64,000 nucleotides of DNA from Elusimicrobiota bacterium. Its GTDB lineage: Bacteria > Elusimicrobiota > Elusimicrobia > UBA1565 > UBA9628. The stretch is taken from assembly GCA_016194705.1 (NCBI GenBank), contig JACQAZ010000004.1:124001-188000 (forward strand), given 5' to 3'. Below are positions 15,487-23,697 of this stretch, piece after piece. The translations under genes and the position numbers were made by a program. The notes under the pieces are model-generated. The model saw nothing but the letters and a program-made list of their open reading frames with translations. It ran no database searches and was not told the origin of the DNA. Every line of letters starts with the position of its first letter. Position 1 is the first letter of the stretch.

Positions 15487-16190
15487 TGAACGCTCGCGGC
15501 TTTGAGGAAGCCCTCGGCTTCCCGGATGTCCTCGGGACGGTCGACGTCCAAGGTCTTGGAAAGGGTGATGCCGGCCACGCGCGCGCCGGAACCCACGAGC
15601 GTGCCCCAGTACGAGCGCAGCGAGTCGTGCGCGGCCGCGGGCGGCAGGAGCTTGGCGATTCGGCCCGTCATGTAGTAGAGCCCGGATGTCACGAGCTTCT
15701 TCTGCTTGGCCTTCGGGCCCAGCGCGGTGACGAGACCGCGGGCATCAATTTCGGCCCACAGGGGCTTCTCGTCGTCGACGAAAGAAGTCAGGGCGAGCGC
15801 GGCCGCGGCATCGCTCGAGGCTGCGCTCGCGGCGAAGGCGGCGGCCTGGTCCGGCGGGATCAAGGAATCGACGGTGCTCACGAGAAAGCCCTCCGCCTTC
15901 TCGCCCACGGCTTGGCAGACCAGGCGGAAGGTCTCCCAGGAGTTGGCCGTATCATTCTGACGGAAATCCCAGCGGACCCCAGGGAAGGCGCGCTCGAGGC
16001 TCGCGCGCACCGCGCGCCCGCGGCTGTTGTGCACGACGGTCACCTCGGCGGCGCCCGCCGCGATGAGGCTGCGCGCGACCCAATGGCAGAGCGGCGCGCC
16101 CGAGACCGGAACGAGCGGTTTGGGGACGCCGGGGTGGCTGGCGGCCAGCCGAGTCCCGTCGCCGGCGGCGATGATGCCCGCGTGCCTCAT
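15480..16190 (-). CDS. Nucleotidyltransferase (MobA/GlmU-like), probable cytidylyltransferase of the inositol operon
   Basis: A 236-residue single-domain NTP transferase. The glycine-rich signature GIIAAGDGTRLAASHPGVPKPL with the lysine is intact, and VSTVDSLI provides the metal-binding aspartate. The family activates sugar or alcohol phosphates with CTP, UTP or GTP. The companion CDP-alcohol phosphotransferase two enzymes downstream requires a CDP-linked donor and its own N-terminal transferase-like domain lacks this loop, so this protein is the likely supplier of that donor. Start ATG by ATGA overlap with the HAD gene. Confidence 0.82.
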   Translation of the reverse strand: MRHAGIIAAGDGTRLAASHPGVPKPLVPVSGAPLCHWVARSLIAAGAAEVTVVHNSRGRAVRASLERAFPGVRWDFRQNDTANSWETFRLVCQAVGEKAEGFLVSTVDSLIPPDQAAAFAASAASSDAAAALALTSFVDDEKPLWAEIDARGLVTALGPKAKQKKLVTSGLYYMTGRIAKLLPPAAAHDSLRSYWGTLVGSGARVAGITLSKTLDVDRPEDIREAEGFLKAASVQW

Positions 16191-16867
16191 CGGGCCACCG
16201 CCTCGGACAAGAGGGGTTCGATGTCGGGCAGGGTCTTGGCCGTCCAGGCCTTGGGGCAGCAGCGCGGCCCGACCTGCGGCCCAATGAGGATGTGGGCCAT
16301 CCCAAGGCCTTCCGCGCCGCGCATGTCGCGGGGGATCGAATCGCCGATCATCACGGAGTCCTCGGGCCCTGCGCCGAGCTCGCCCAGCGCTCGCTGGAAG
16401 ATCCCGGGGTCGGGCTTTGTCTTTCCGATCACCCCCGAGTCGGCCACGGCCGCAAATAGGTCGCGCAAGCCTTCCGAGCGGAGCACGCCGTCGAGATTCC
16501 CATAGAAATTGGAGACGATCCCTAAGCGAAAACGGGTCCGGAGCCGTTCGAGGATCGTCCGATTGCGGCGGAATTGCGCGCGGCAATCGGCCAGGAAGCG
16601 GCGGACGATCGCCTCGCCAAGCTCGCCGCGGTCGCAGCCGAGCTCTTGAAGGACTTGGCCGACCTGCAGGCGCAATGTCTTCTCGAACGAGAGCCCCGGC
16701 AGCGCGAAGCGCCGGGGCAGCGTGTCGTCGCAAAGGTAGAACGCCTTCGCGAAGCGGGCCTTCGGAATATCGAGACCCGCTTCCTTATAAAGGGGGTAGA
16801 AACGGTCCAGCCATGTCGTCCCATCGGCGTCGAGGGTCCCGCCGAAGTCGAAGAGGAGGCATTTCAC
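16187..16867 (-). CDS. HAD-superfamily phosphatase, first gene of the inositol operon
   Basis: A 226-residue haloacid-dehalogenase-type hydrolase with all four motifs: LLFDFGGTLD (nucleophile Asp7), IVSNFYGN (motif II), GKTKPDP (motif III lysine) and VMIGDSIPRD (motif IV). The helical cap inserted after motif I gives a C1-cap arrangement. It may dephosphorylate inositol phosphate or a phosphorylated intermediate of the pathway. The GTG at 16867-16865 is the only sensible start; there is no ribosome binding site, but a TAGAAT hexamer lies six bases upstream. Confidence 0.85.
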   Translation of the reverse strand: MKCLLFDFGGTLDADGTTWLDRFYPLYKEAGLDIPKARFAKAFYLCDDTLPRRFALPGLSFEKTLRLQVGQVLQELGCDRGELGEAIVRRFLADCRAQFRRNRTILERLRTRFRLGIVSNFYGNLDGVLRSEGLRDLFAAVADSGVIGKTKPDPGIFQRALGELGAGPEDSVMIGDSIPRDMRGAEGLGMAHILIGPQVGPRCCPKAWTAKTLPDIEPLLSEAVAR

Positions 16868-16873
16868 CGTGCT

Positions 16874-16879
16874 ATTCTA
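16874..16879 (-). promoter_or_regulatory. Candidate -10 of the inositol operon
   Basis: TAGAAT on the minus strand, six bases before the GTG of the HAD gene. The predicted transcript would begin at or next to the start codon. The best -35 at 17-bp spacing, TTCCCG, is weak. Confidence 0.5.
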
Positions 16880-16941
16880 CAAAATATTGGCCCGCGCGGG
16901 AACGGCTTCTCGACCGTCATGGCCCCGTAATATGAAAGGCC

Positions 16942-16970
16942 TTGACAAAACAGGCTAATCCTGTTATTAA
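16942..16970 (+). promoter_or_regulatory. Sigma-70-type promoter for pilMNOPQ
   Basis: A consensus TTGACA (16942-16947), a 17-bp spacer and TATTAA (16965-16970). The start site would fall near 16977, about 125 bases before the pilM ATG, making this the one operon here with a long leader. Confidence 0.65.
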
Positions 16971-16985
16971 TGTTGTGAGCCTGTT
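16949..16985 (+). promoter_or_regulatory. Candidate operator: inverted and direct AACAGG/CCTGTT repeats
   Basis: AACAGG (16949-16954) and CCTGTT (16960-16965) form a dyad inside the spacer of the pilM promoter, and CCTGTT recurs at 16980-16985, exactly 20 bp after the first copy, spanning the expected start site. This is the spacing expected of protein binding to one face of the DNA. Confidence 0.4.
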
Positions 16986-17029
16986 CCGCGTGTCGAAACT
17001 TCGCGTGGAGAGGTGTCTTCGAACTGAGT

Positions 17030-17072
17030 GCGCCGAGTTGACCCCCCCTGGAGGGGGCATCGGCGCTTTTTT
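17030..17072 (+). terminator. Terminator hairpin in the pilM leader (attenuator or end of a small RNA)
   Basis: A 7-bp outer stem (17030-17036 with 17060-17066) encloses a C5/G5 inner stem (17044-17048 with 17053-17057), followed by six T residues (17067-17072). It lies between the pilM promoter and the pilM start, so reading through it is needed for expression from that promoter. Alternatively the roughly 95-base product from 16977 is an independent small RNA. I do not recognise a known riboswitch fold upstream of it. Confidence 0.7.
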
Positions 17073-17101
17073 ATGGGTTACCGTTGAGAGGATAATGAGA
17101 C

Positions 17102-18283
17102 ATGCCGGTTAAACCGGAAGACGCGAACGTCAAGGAAGAGAACTTCAAAGCCAAAGTCGGGGAGGTCTTGAAAAAGGCCAAAACCCTGACGTCTTTCCTT
17201 TTTGGTCCCGAGGACATCATCGCCGTCGACGTCGGCACGTACTCCGTCAAGATCGTGGAGATCAAGCAGGAGGGCGGCATCCCGGTGCTCAAGAACTGGG
17301 GCTACATCCCCTTGAACGCCAAGCCCGAGGCCACTCCCGAAGAGAAGAAGGCGCAGGTCATCAACGAGCTGCGCGCCTTCATCATCAAGAAGGGCGTCAA
17401 GATCAAGGACGTCGCCACCGCCCTATCGGGCAACTCGGTGATCGTGCGCTACGTGAAGTTTCCCAGGCTCACGAAGTCGGAGCTCTCGGCGACCTTGGCC
17501 ACCGAGGCGGAGCCCTTCATCCCCTTCGACATCAACGAGGTCCAGCTGGGCTTCCACATCCTTAACGAGATCGTCGAGGAAGGCCAGAAGAAAATGGAGA
17601 CCGTGCTGGTCGCGGCCAAGAAGGACCTCATTCAACAGCGCCTCGAGGTCCTGCAGGGCGCGGGTCTCTCTCCGACCATCATCGACGTCGACTCTTTCGC
17701 GCTGGAGAACGTCTATGAGCGCCAGCGCGACCTTAAGCCGGAGGCCGGGGCGACGCTCTACCTCAACATCGGGCACACGGTCACCAACCTCTCCATCCTC
17801 GAGGGCGGCGTGACCCGGGTCGTGCGCGACATTTTCATCTCGGGAAACACGCTCACCAAGGCCATCATGAAGGCTTTCCAGGTCGACTTCACTAAGGCCG
17901 AGGAGCTCAAGAAGACCTACGGCATCATCGTCGACGCCGCCGAGAAGGAAAAGGCCCTGCAGGAGGGCCAGCGGGAGGCCCTGGGAGTCTCGCAGACGGT
18001 GGCCAACGTGGTCAAGGACATGGTCGGGGAGGTGCACCGCTCGGTCGACTTTTACCTTTCGCAGGGTCCGGAGCGCTCCATCGGGCGCATCGTTCTCATG
18101 GGCGGCGTGGCCAGGCTCAAGAACCTCGCCAAGCACCTCTCGGTCGAACTGAAGGTGCCCGTCACCGTGCTGGAGCCTTTTGGATTCTTGAAGGAAGCGC
18201 CGGCGGACCTGCCCGCCGATCTTGCGCCCGCCTTCGGAGTCGCGGTGGGCCTGGCCCTGCGGCGCAACAAGGATTGGATCTAG
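17102..18283 (+). CDS. pilM: Type IV pilus inner-membrane platform protein PilM
   Basis: Actin-fold cytoplasmic protein that binds the N-terminus of PilN and links the pilus alignment complex to the motor. The 393-residue protein has the ATPase-fold opening strand IIAVDVGTYSVKIVEIK (about 39-55), the PilM stretches VKFPRLTKSELSATLATEAE and MGGVARLKNLAKHL, and a 35-residue charged N-terminal extension not found in the shortest homologues. A GAGAGGA sequence nine bases before the ATG is a plausible ribosome binding site. First gene of pilMNOPQ. Confidence 0.95.
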   Translation: MPVKPEDANVKEENFKAKVGEVLKKAKTLTSFLFGPEDIIAVDVGTYSVKIVEIKQEGGIPVLKNWGYIPLNAKPEATPEEKKAQVINELRAFIIKKGVKIKDVATALSGNSVIVRYVKFPRLTKSELSATLATEAEPFIPFDINEVQLGFHILNEIVEEGQKKMETVLVAAKKDLIQQRLEVLQGAGLSPTIIDVDSFALENVYERQRDLKPEAGATLYLNIGHTVTNLSILEGGVTRVVRDIFISGNTLTKAIMKAFQVDFTKAEELKKTYGIIVDAAEKEKALQEGQREALGVSQTVANVVKDMVGEVHRSVDFYLSQGPERSIGRIVLMGGVARLKNLAKHLSVELKVPVTVLEPFGFLKEAPADLPADLAPAFGVAVGLALRRNKDWI

Positions 18284-18287
18284 GGCT

Positions 18288-18848
18288 ATGATCAGGATCA
18301 ACCTCGTCCCCGCCGACATACTGGCCAGGGCGCATCAGCGCCAGCAGCTGCTTCAGCTCTCCGCCGGCGGGATCGTGGTCGCGGCCATCGTCGTGATGGT
18401 GTCCTTGGCGCACCTCTACAAGCTCAACAGTCTCCAGCGCACGCTCGCCTACGACCAGGCCAAGCTCAAGACCCTCCAGGTCATCGTCGCCCAGGTCGAG
18501 GAGCTCGAGAAGACGCGCGACGCGGTGCGGGCCAGGCTGAAAGTCGTCCAGGACCTCCTCAAGGGCCGGACCCTGTATCCGACCTTCATGTGCGAATTCG
18601 TCCGCAGCGTCCCCGGCGGCATCCGGGTCAGGACCTTGGGGACCACCGGAGGCGGCAGCTCAGCCGGGCCCCTCAAGCTGGCCGTCTCGGCCGAGTCGCG
18701 CACCAACGAGGACATCGCCGCCTGGATCAAGAAGATGGAGGAATCGGGCCGATTCGACAAGGTCGAGCTTGGCCCGGTCACGGTGAGCGGCGCAGCCGAG
18801 AAGCTGGTCGCGTTCACCCTCAACTTGATGTACGTCCCGGCGCCCTAA
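18288..18848 (+). CDS. pilN: Type IV pilus assembly protein PilN
   Basis: Bitopic inner-membrane protein. The 186-residue sequence starts with the PilM-binding MIRINLVPAD motif typical of PilN, followed by one transmembrane helix (about 27-45), a coiled-coil segment and a periplasmic ferredoxin-like domain. The start ATG lies four bases after the pilM stop. It pairs with PilO, encoded next. Confidence 0.93.
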   Translation: MIRINLVPADILARAHQRQQLLQLSAGGIVVAAIVVMVSLAHLYKLNSLQRTLAYDQAKLKTLQVIVAQVEELEKTRDAVRARLKVVQDLLKGRTLYPTFMCEFVRSVPGGIRVRTLGTTGGGSSAGPLKLAVSAESRTNEDIAAWIKKMEESGRFDKVELGPVTVSGAAEKLVAFTLNLMYVPAP

Positions 18849-18852
18849 AGCC

Positions 18853-19410
18853 ATGGCCAAGATCAATCTGAAGCTGACGCCGCAGCAGCAGAAGATCCTC
18901 GCGGGAGCCGTCATCGGCCTGGTCGGCGGGGGCTATTGCTACATCTCCTTTTTCTGGTCGCCGATCTCCCAAAAGATCGAGGAGGCCAACAAGACCATCG
19001 CTGAGGTCGAGGGCAAGATCGACAAGGCCGAGAAGCAGGCCGCTCGCCTGCCCCATCTGCAGGCCGAGCTCGCCGAGCTCAACCAGCAGGCCATCGAGGC
19101 CGAGAAGCGCCTCCCGAAGAAGAAGTCGACCGCCGACATCCTCGTCACCGTCAGCCAGCTCGCCGAGACCTACCATGTCAACCTCCTGAGCTTCACGCCC
19201 GGCTCTTCGACGAGCCGCCAGTTCTTCATCGAACTCTCCTATCCCGTATCCATCAAGGGGACGTTCCACAACATCGGCAAGTTCCTCGCGGCCGTCTCGC
19301 TGGAGGAGCGCATTTTCAACGTCCAGAACGTGATGTACACGGAGCCGGTCGGCGACGCGGGAGAGATGCAGGTGACCTTCACCTTGGTCTCGTACCAATA
19401 CAAGGGATGA
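18853..19410 (+). CDS. pilO: Type IV pilus assembly protein PilO
   Basis: A 185-residue bitopic protein with a short cytoplasmic N-terminus, one transmembrane helix (about 15-32), a long coiled coil (about 38-85) and a periplasmic PilO domain with the YPVSIKGTFHNIGKFLAAVS segment. It forms heterodimers with PilN that couple the cytoplasmic PilM ring to the periplasmic PilP and the PilQ secretin. It follows pilN after four bases and overlaps the next gene as ATGA. Confidence 0.93.
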   Translation: MAKINLKLTPQQQKILAGAVIGLVGGGYCYISFFWSPISQKIEEANKTIAEVEGKIDKAEKQAARLPHLQAELAELNQQAIEAEKRLPKKKSTADILVTVSQLAETYHVNLLSFTPGSSTSRQFFIELSYPVSIKGTFHNIGKFLAAVSLEERIFNVQNVMYTEPVGDAGEMQVTFTLVSYQYKG

Positions 19411-20312
19411 GCAGAGCGCTGATCGTCGCATTCGCTTTGACCGCCGGCCCCCGTATCGGGTTCGGCGCGGAGGTCAATCATCTCAACGACAAGCCCCCCG
19501 CCGACGCGGTGGCCGTCATGCAGAGCTTCGCGGCCACCGCGATGAACCCGGCCCTTCATCCCTGGGCCTCGTTCTCCTGCGGGTCCGCGCTGTGGGGCGT
19601 TTGGGCGGCCAAGGACCCGAGCCTGGGGCCCAAGGGCAAGCAGATCGCCGGCGGTGGCCGCGCCTTCTCCAAATTCGCCAACAGCGACGTGGATCTTTAC
19701 AAGAGCGCGGCGTTCCAATCCTTCATGAAGCCCTTCATCAATGCCCCGCATGCCCGCATCGCGGCGGCCGCCGAGCGCGAGAGGATCGGCTCCATGATGG
19801 GCCAGCCATTCTCCGCGGACAAGAGCGTCTCCGTCGTCGAGGCGGGGGGCGTTTCGCTCGCGGTCTACCACGAGAAGGACTCGCTTTGGATCGAGCTCGC
19901 CTCGGCGCTGCCCAAAGCCGTCGCGGGCGCGCCCGCGGTCTCGTCGGGAACGGCCGGGGGCGCCAAGCCTGCTTCCGTCGAGACGATCTACACCGTCGAC
20001 AAGCTCAGGGATCCCTTCCTGAAGTCGGCGCTTGGAGGAGTTTCCTCCAAGCCGTTTTCCCCCGACGATTTCAGCATCCACAACCTGGCCCTGCGCGGCG
20101 TCATGAAGGACCAGGCCGCCGACTACGCGCTGTTCACCGACAACAGCTTCGGCGTGACCTTTATCCTGCGCCGCGGGAAATTGTACGATGGCAAGGGCAA
20201 GCCGGTGCCGGGAGTGACCGGTTCGATGAATCTCAAGCAGAAGACGGCGCATCTGATGACTCAGGAAAGCGACGTGCAGACCTTCAGGCTCGGGGAGGAA
20301 GGCAAGGATTGA
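19407..20312 (+). CDS. PilP-like pilot protein with a large N-terminal extension
   Basis: The 301-residue product has an N-terminal hydrophobic signal (residues 1-21) and, from about residue 193, a PilP-like domain: TVDKLRDPFLKS (the PilP RDPF hallmark), NLALRGVMKD, ALFTDNSFGVTFILRRGKLYD and KQKTAHLM. PilP bridges PilN/PilO to the PilQ secretin. Between them lie about 170 residues of unrecognised sequence, so the protein is much longer than ordinary PilP lipoproteins (about 175), and no lipobox is evident. Position between pilO and pilQ supports the role. Start by ATGA overlap with pilO. Confidence 0.8.
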   Translation: MSRALIVAFALTAGPRIGFGAEVNHLNDKPPADAVAVMQSFAATAMNPALHPWASFSCGSALWGVWAAKDPSLGPKGKQIAGGGRAFSKFANSDVDLYKSAAFQSFMKPFINAPHARIAAAAERERIGSMMGQPFSADKSVSVVEAGGVSLAVYHEKDSLWIELASALPKAVAGAPAVSSGTAGGAKPASVETIYTVDKLRDPFLKSALGGVSSKPFSPDDFSIHNLALRGVMKDQAADYALFTDNSFGVTFILRRGKLYDGKGKPVPGVTGSMNLKQKTAHLMTQESDVQTFRLGEEGKD

Positions 20313-20337
20313 CCGGCACACGGTGCGGGGGAACGCC

Positions 20338-22245
20338 ATGACCAACGAACAGCATGAGCAGGGGCCGCTCTCGAAGCGCTTGGCCGCCGCCGTCCTTTCT
20401 GCGATCATCGCGTTTCCTCCGGGATCTCTTCCGGTCCTCTGGGCCGAGGACGGGGCCTCGGTCGACTCGATCAAGGTCGCGGGCGACCAAGTGCAGATCG
20501 GCGTCAGCGCCGAGACGCAGTACACCAGCCGCGTGACGGCGACCCCTCCGCGCCTGATCCTGGACCTCTCTGGGACGCAGTACAAGGCCGGCGCGAAAGC
20601 CTTCACGGCCTCGGGGCAGTACCTCAAGGGGGTCCGGGGCAGCCAGTTCAAGCCCTCTCCCGAGATGGTCTCGCGCGTCGTGCTCGACCTCAAGGAGATG
20701 ACGGGCTACCAGATCTCCCGCAACGCGGGCGGCCTGCTCGTGGCTTTGGGACCATCCACGAGCGCTCTCGGAGCCCTCCATAATCCCGCGGGAGAGCTGC
20801 CCAAGCCCAAGGGGTCAGAGACCGCCGGCGTGAGCACGCAAGTCTCCCCGGAGGTCACAGACATCGCCGTGAAGTCCGATGTGACCAAGACCGAGGCCGA
20901 AGAGGCTCCGCCCGCCGTCGTCCCTCAGGCGTCCGACAAGCCCAAGGCGAAAGGCCACATCGACATCATGGGACGCCTGCCGCGCGACTTGGTGTCGCTG
21001 GACTTCGACAACACCGACATCCGGGACGTCATCAAGCTGCTCGCGGCCAAGGCCAAGGTCAACATCATCTACGGGCCCGACGTCTCGGGCAACCTTTCGC
21101 TCCATCTGAGCGACGTGCCGTTCGACGAGGCCTTCCGGACCATCCTGACCATGATGAACCTTTCGACCTCTCAGGTCGGCGAGAACATCCTGAGGATACT
21201 CACGCCCGCCGCCCTTCGCGGCTCGCAGACAGCGGCCGCCACCGCGACCAAGGTCGTCACTCTCAATTACAGCAAGGCCAGCGACATCCTGGGGACCGTC
21301 AATTCGGTCCGCACGGCGGAGGGTCGCGCGGGCACGGCGATCGCCGACGCCAAGACCAACTCGATCATCGTCACGGAATCCATCGAGGGCTTGGCTAGGA
21401 CCGAGCTGCTGATCTCCCAGCTCGACCAGAAGCCCAAGCAGGTCGTCATTGAGGCGAAGATCGTGGAAGTCGGCTTGACTAAGGCCCTCGACTACGGCAT
21501 CCAATGGGATTATTTCGAGGTCGATCCCGCCAAGATCGGCCACAAAGCCGGCACCAACATGATCGGTACCACGGCCGCCCCCTCGGCCACTGCCGCCATC
21601 GTGCCGCCGCTGGACAGGAACGCGACGGTGACCACTGGCGTCGGCGCCGGCGGCCGGGGTACGGGGGTCAGGCTTCCCGCCGACAACATCTTCGGGGCGC
21701 TGACCTTGGGGCGCATCACCAACAACTACTTCCTCTCGGCCACTTTGACCGCGGCGGCCTCCGAAGGAAAGGTGAAGGTCCTCTCGGACCCTAAGGTCGC
21801 CACGCTCAACAACCAGGCCGCCAACATCAACGTGACGACCCAGATTCCCTACGTGACCTCAAACGCGACGGCCAACACGGTCAGCCAGTCGGTCGCCTAC
21901 GTGACCGTCGGCATACAGCTCACCGTGACGCCGACGATCAACGCCGACGGCCGGATCACGCTCAACATCAACCCCGTTGTGAGCCAGCCCTCGGCGACCG
22001 CGGCCGCCAGTTCGACCGGGGCGCCGGCCGTCGATTCGCGCAACGCCCAGACGACCGTGCTGGTCAAGGACGGCGAGACCATCGTCATCGGCGGCTTGAT
22101 CTCGGACTCGGTCCAGAACACGGTCGCGAAGGTCCCGATACTCGGCGACATCCCGATCATCGGCTGGCTCTTCAAGAAGAAGACCATCAGCCGAAGCCGG
22201 ACCGAACTCCTGATCTTCGTCACCCCCAAAGTCATGAACGACTAG
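20338..22245 (+). CDS. pilQ: Type IV pilus secretin PilQ
   Basis: Outer-membrane secretin through which the pilus exits. The 635-residue protein has a signal-like N-terminus, one AMIN domain (about 42-130), a linker, an N0/STN domain (VSLDFDNTDIRDVIKLLAAK), a NolW-type domain and the C-terminal secretin domain with VLVKDGETIVIGGLISDS and VPILGDIPIIGWLFK. Only one AMIN domain is evident, whereas many PilQ proteins have two. The ATG at 20338 follows a GGGGGA ribosome binding site; a GTG five codons earlier is less likely. Confidence 0.95.
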   Translation: MTNEQHEQGPLSKRLAAAVLSAIIAFPPGSLPVLWAEDGASVDSIKVAGDQVQIGVSAETQYTSRVTATPPRLILDLSGTQYKAGAKAFTASGQYLKGVRGSQFKPSPEMVSRVVLDLKEMTGYQISRNAGGLLVALGPSTSALGALHNPAGELPKPKGSETAGVSTQVSPEVTDIAVKSDVTKTEAEEAPPAVVPQASDKPKAKGHIDIMGRLPRDLVSLDFDNTDIRDVIKLLAAKAKVNIIYGPDVSGNLSLHLSDVPFDEAFRTILTMMNLSTSQVGENILRILTPAALRGSQTAAATATKVVTLNYSKASDILGTVNSVRTAEGRAGTAIADAKTNSIIVTESIEGLARTELLISQLDQKPKQVVIEAKIVEVGLTKALDYGIQWDYFEVDPAKIGHKAGTNMIGTTAAPSATAAIVPPLDRNATVTTGVGAGGRGTGVRLPADNIFGALTLGRITNNYFLSATLTAAASEGKVKVLSDPKVATLNNQAANINVTTQIPYVTSNATANTVSQSVAYVTVGIQLTVTPTINADGRITLNINPVVSQPSATAAASSTGAPAVDSRNAQTTVLVKDGETIVIGGLISDSVQNTVAKVPILGDIPIIGWLFKKKTISRSRTELLIFVTPKVMND

Positions 22246-22257
22246 CGCCCGAGGCCC

Positions 22258-23697
22258 GTGCTTGCTCTTCTGATCGGGCTGCTGGTCGCGTTGGGGCCGT
22301 TGCTGCGCGGGGGCTGGGATCTTTGGTCGCAATCCCTGCTCTTCTTGGCCGTCGCCGCGGGCTTTTCCTGTTGGCTGGTGGGCCGCCTCCTGGTCGGCTA
22401 TCTTCCTCTTCCCTCGAAGCGGATGCTCGCCTGGGCAGGGGCCTTGGCGGTCCTGAGCGCCGCAAGCGCGCTCATGAGTCCCGTGTCCGCCTACGCGGTG
22501 CCCTCCTGGCGGGCGCTGGCCCTGGGACTGTGGATCTTCCCGGCGCTGGAGACCGTCTCGAAAGACGAGCGGGCGGCCGTCGATCAGGCGATCCGCGCCG
22601 CGGCCTGGGTCCTGGTGCTCCTGGCCTTTTACCAGCATTTTCATGACCGCATGTCGCGGCCGCCGGCGACTTTCCTCAATCAAAACGTCTTTGCCGGGAC
22701 GATCTTGATGCTCCTGCCCCTGGCCCTTCAGAAAAACGACTGGCTGCTCTGCGCGGGGCTGCTCGCAGCACTCATGTGGGCGCACAGCGTAGGCGCCTGG
22801 CTGGGCCTGGGCGGCGCGCTGATCTTGGCGCGGCGCGGGGCGGGTCCCATCGCCTCGCGCTTGGGCGCGGGAATCGGCCTGGTCTGTCTCGTGCTCATCT
22901 ACGGGAAGCTGCAGGACCCCGAAGTCATCCACCGCTGGCATTGGTGGACGGCGGCCTGGCGCATGCTGAGCGAGCGGCCGTGGCTCGGCTTTGGGCCGGG
23001 CAGCTTCGCCTATGTGATGCCCTCCTTCCAGCAGCCGGGGCGCGACCTCTCCTCCCTTTACGCCCACCAGTACTTCCTCGAGACCGGGGCCGAGTCCGGC
23101 CTGCCCTATCTCGTCCTGTTCACGGCCGGAGTCCTCCATTTGCTCCATCGCGGCGGGGAGCATAAGCGCTTCGGGGCGGCGGCCCTTCTGATCCAGTCTT
23201 GCTGGGATTATGCCCTCTCCATACCGGCGAACTTTTGGCTATTCTGCTATTTCGCGGCCTCTTCCGGGTCGCAGAGCTCGAGGGGCGTCAACATCTCCCC
23301 GGGCCGCAAGCTGCCCTACAGCGCGCTCGTCCTAGCGCTCTCGTATTCGGTTTGCTCATGGGCATCCAGCCGGTGGCGGGCCGACCGCATCAAGTCCGAG
23401 GCGGCCGAGCGCTTCCGTTCGGGGGCGCCTGCCGTCGCCGTTCTGCCGGACCTCGAGCGCTCCGCCGCGCTTGCGCCCGACCCCGAGGCGGAGCGCGACA
23501 TCGCGGAGCTCGCGCTCCAAAACCGCGATTTCGCCGAGGCGGCGCGGCACCTCGAGCGCGCGGCGGTCTTGAATCCGTTCCGGGCCTCGACCTGGGCGGC
23601 TTTGGAGAGAGTCGACCTTCAGCTCGGGCGGGCGGAGGCCGCGCGCCGCGCGCGCGCGCAGGGCGCGCTCTACTGTCCCGCGCTGAGGCTTCCGTGA
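22258..23697 (+). CDS. O-antigen ligase-family membrane protein with a TPR-like C-terminus
   Basis: A 479-residue polytopic protein. The Wzy_C/WaaL signature is visible around residue 225: RWHWWTAAWRMLSERPWLGF followed by GPGSFAYVMP. Roughly ten hydrophobic helices precede and follow a periplasmic loop. After the last membrane segment (about 365-370) comes a soluble tail of repeated Ala/Glu/Arg helices (DLERSAALAPDPEAERDIAE, RDFAEAARHLERAAVL) resembling tetratricopeptide repeats. It may be a lipid A-core:O-antigen ligase, a polymerase or a protein O-glycosylation ligase. GTG start, 12 bases after pilQ. Confidence 0.8.
   Translation: MLALLIGLLVALGPLLRGGWDLWSQSLLFLAVAAGFSCWLVGRLLVGYLPLPSKRMLAWAGALAVLSAASALMSPVSAYAVPSWRALALGLWIFPALETVSKDERAAVDQAIRAAAWVLVLLAFYQHFHDRMSRPPATFLNQNVFAGTILMLLPLALQKNDWLLCAGLLAALMWAHSVGAWLGLGGALILARRGAGPIASRLGAGIGLVCLVLIYGKLQDPEVIHRWHWWTAAWRMLSERPWLGFGPGSFAYVMPSFQQPGRDLSSLYAHQYFLETGAESGLPYLVLFTAGVLHLLHRGGEHKRFGAAALLIQSCWDYALSIPANFWLFCYFAASSGSQSSRGVNISPGRKLPYSALVLALSYSVCSWASSRWRADRIKSEAAERFRSGAPAVAVLPDLERSAALAPDPEAERDIAELALQNRDFAEAARHLERAAVLNPFRASTWAALERVDLQLGRAEAARRARAQGALYCPALRLP

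Noticed and set aside
16977-17029. Possible c-di-GMP (GEMM) riboswitch before pilM
   Set aside because: The conserved tetraloop-receptor and core sequences of GEMM-I are not present. The leader is reported only as a structured element of unknown type.
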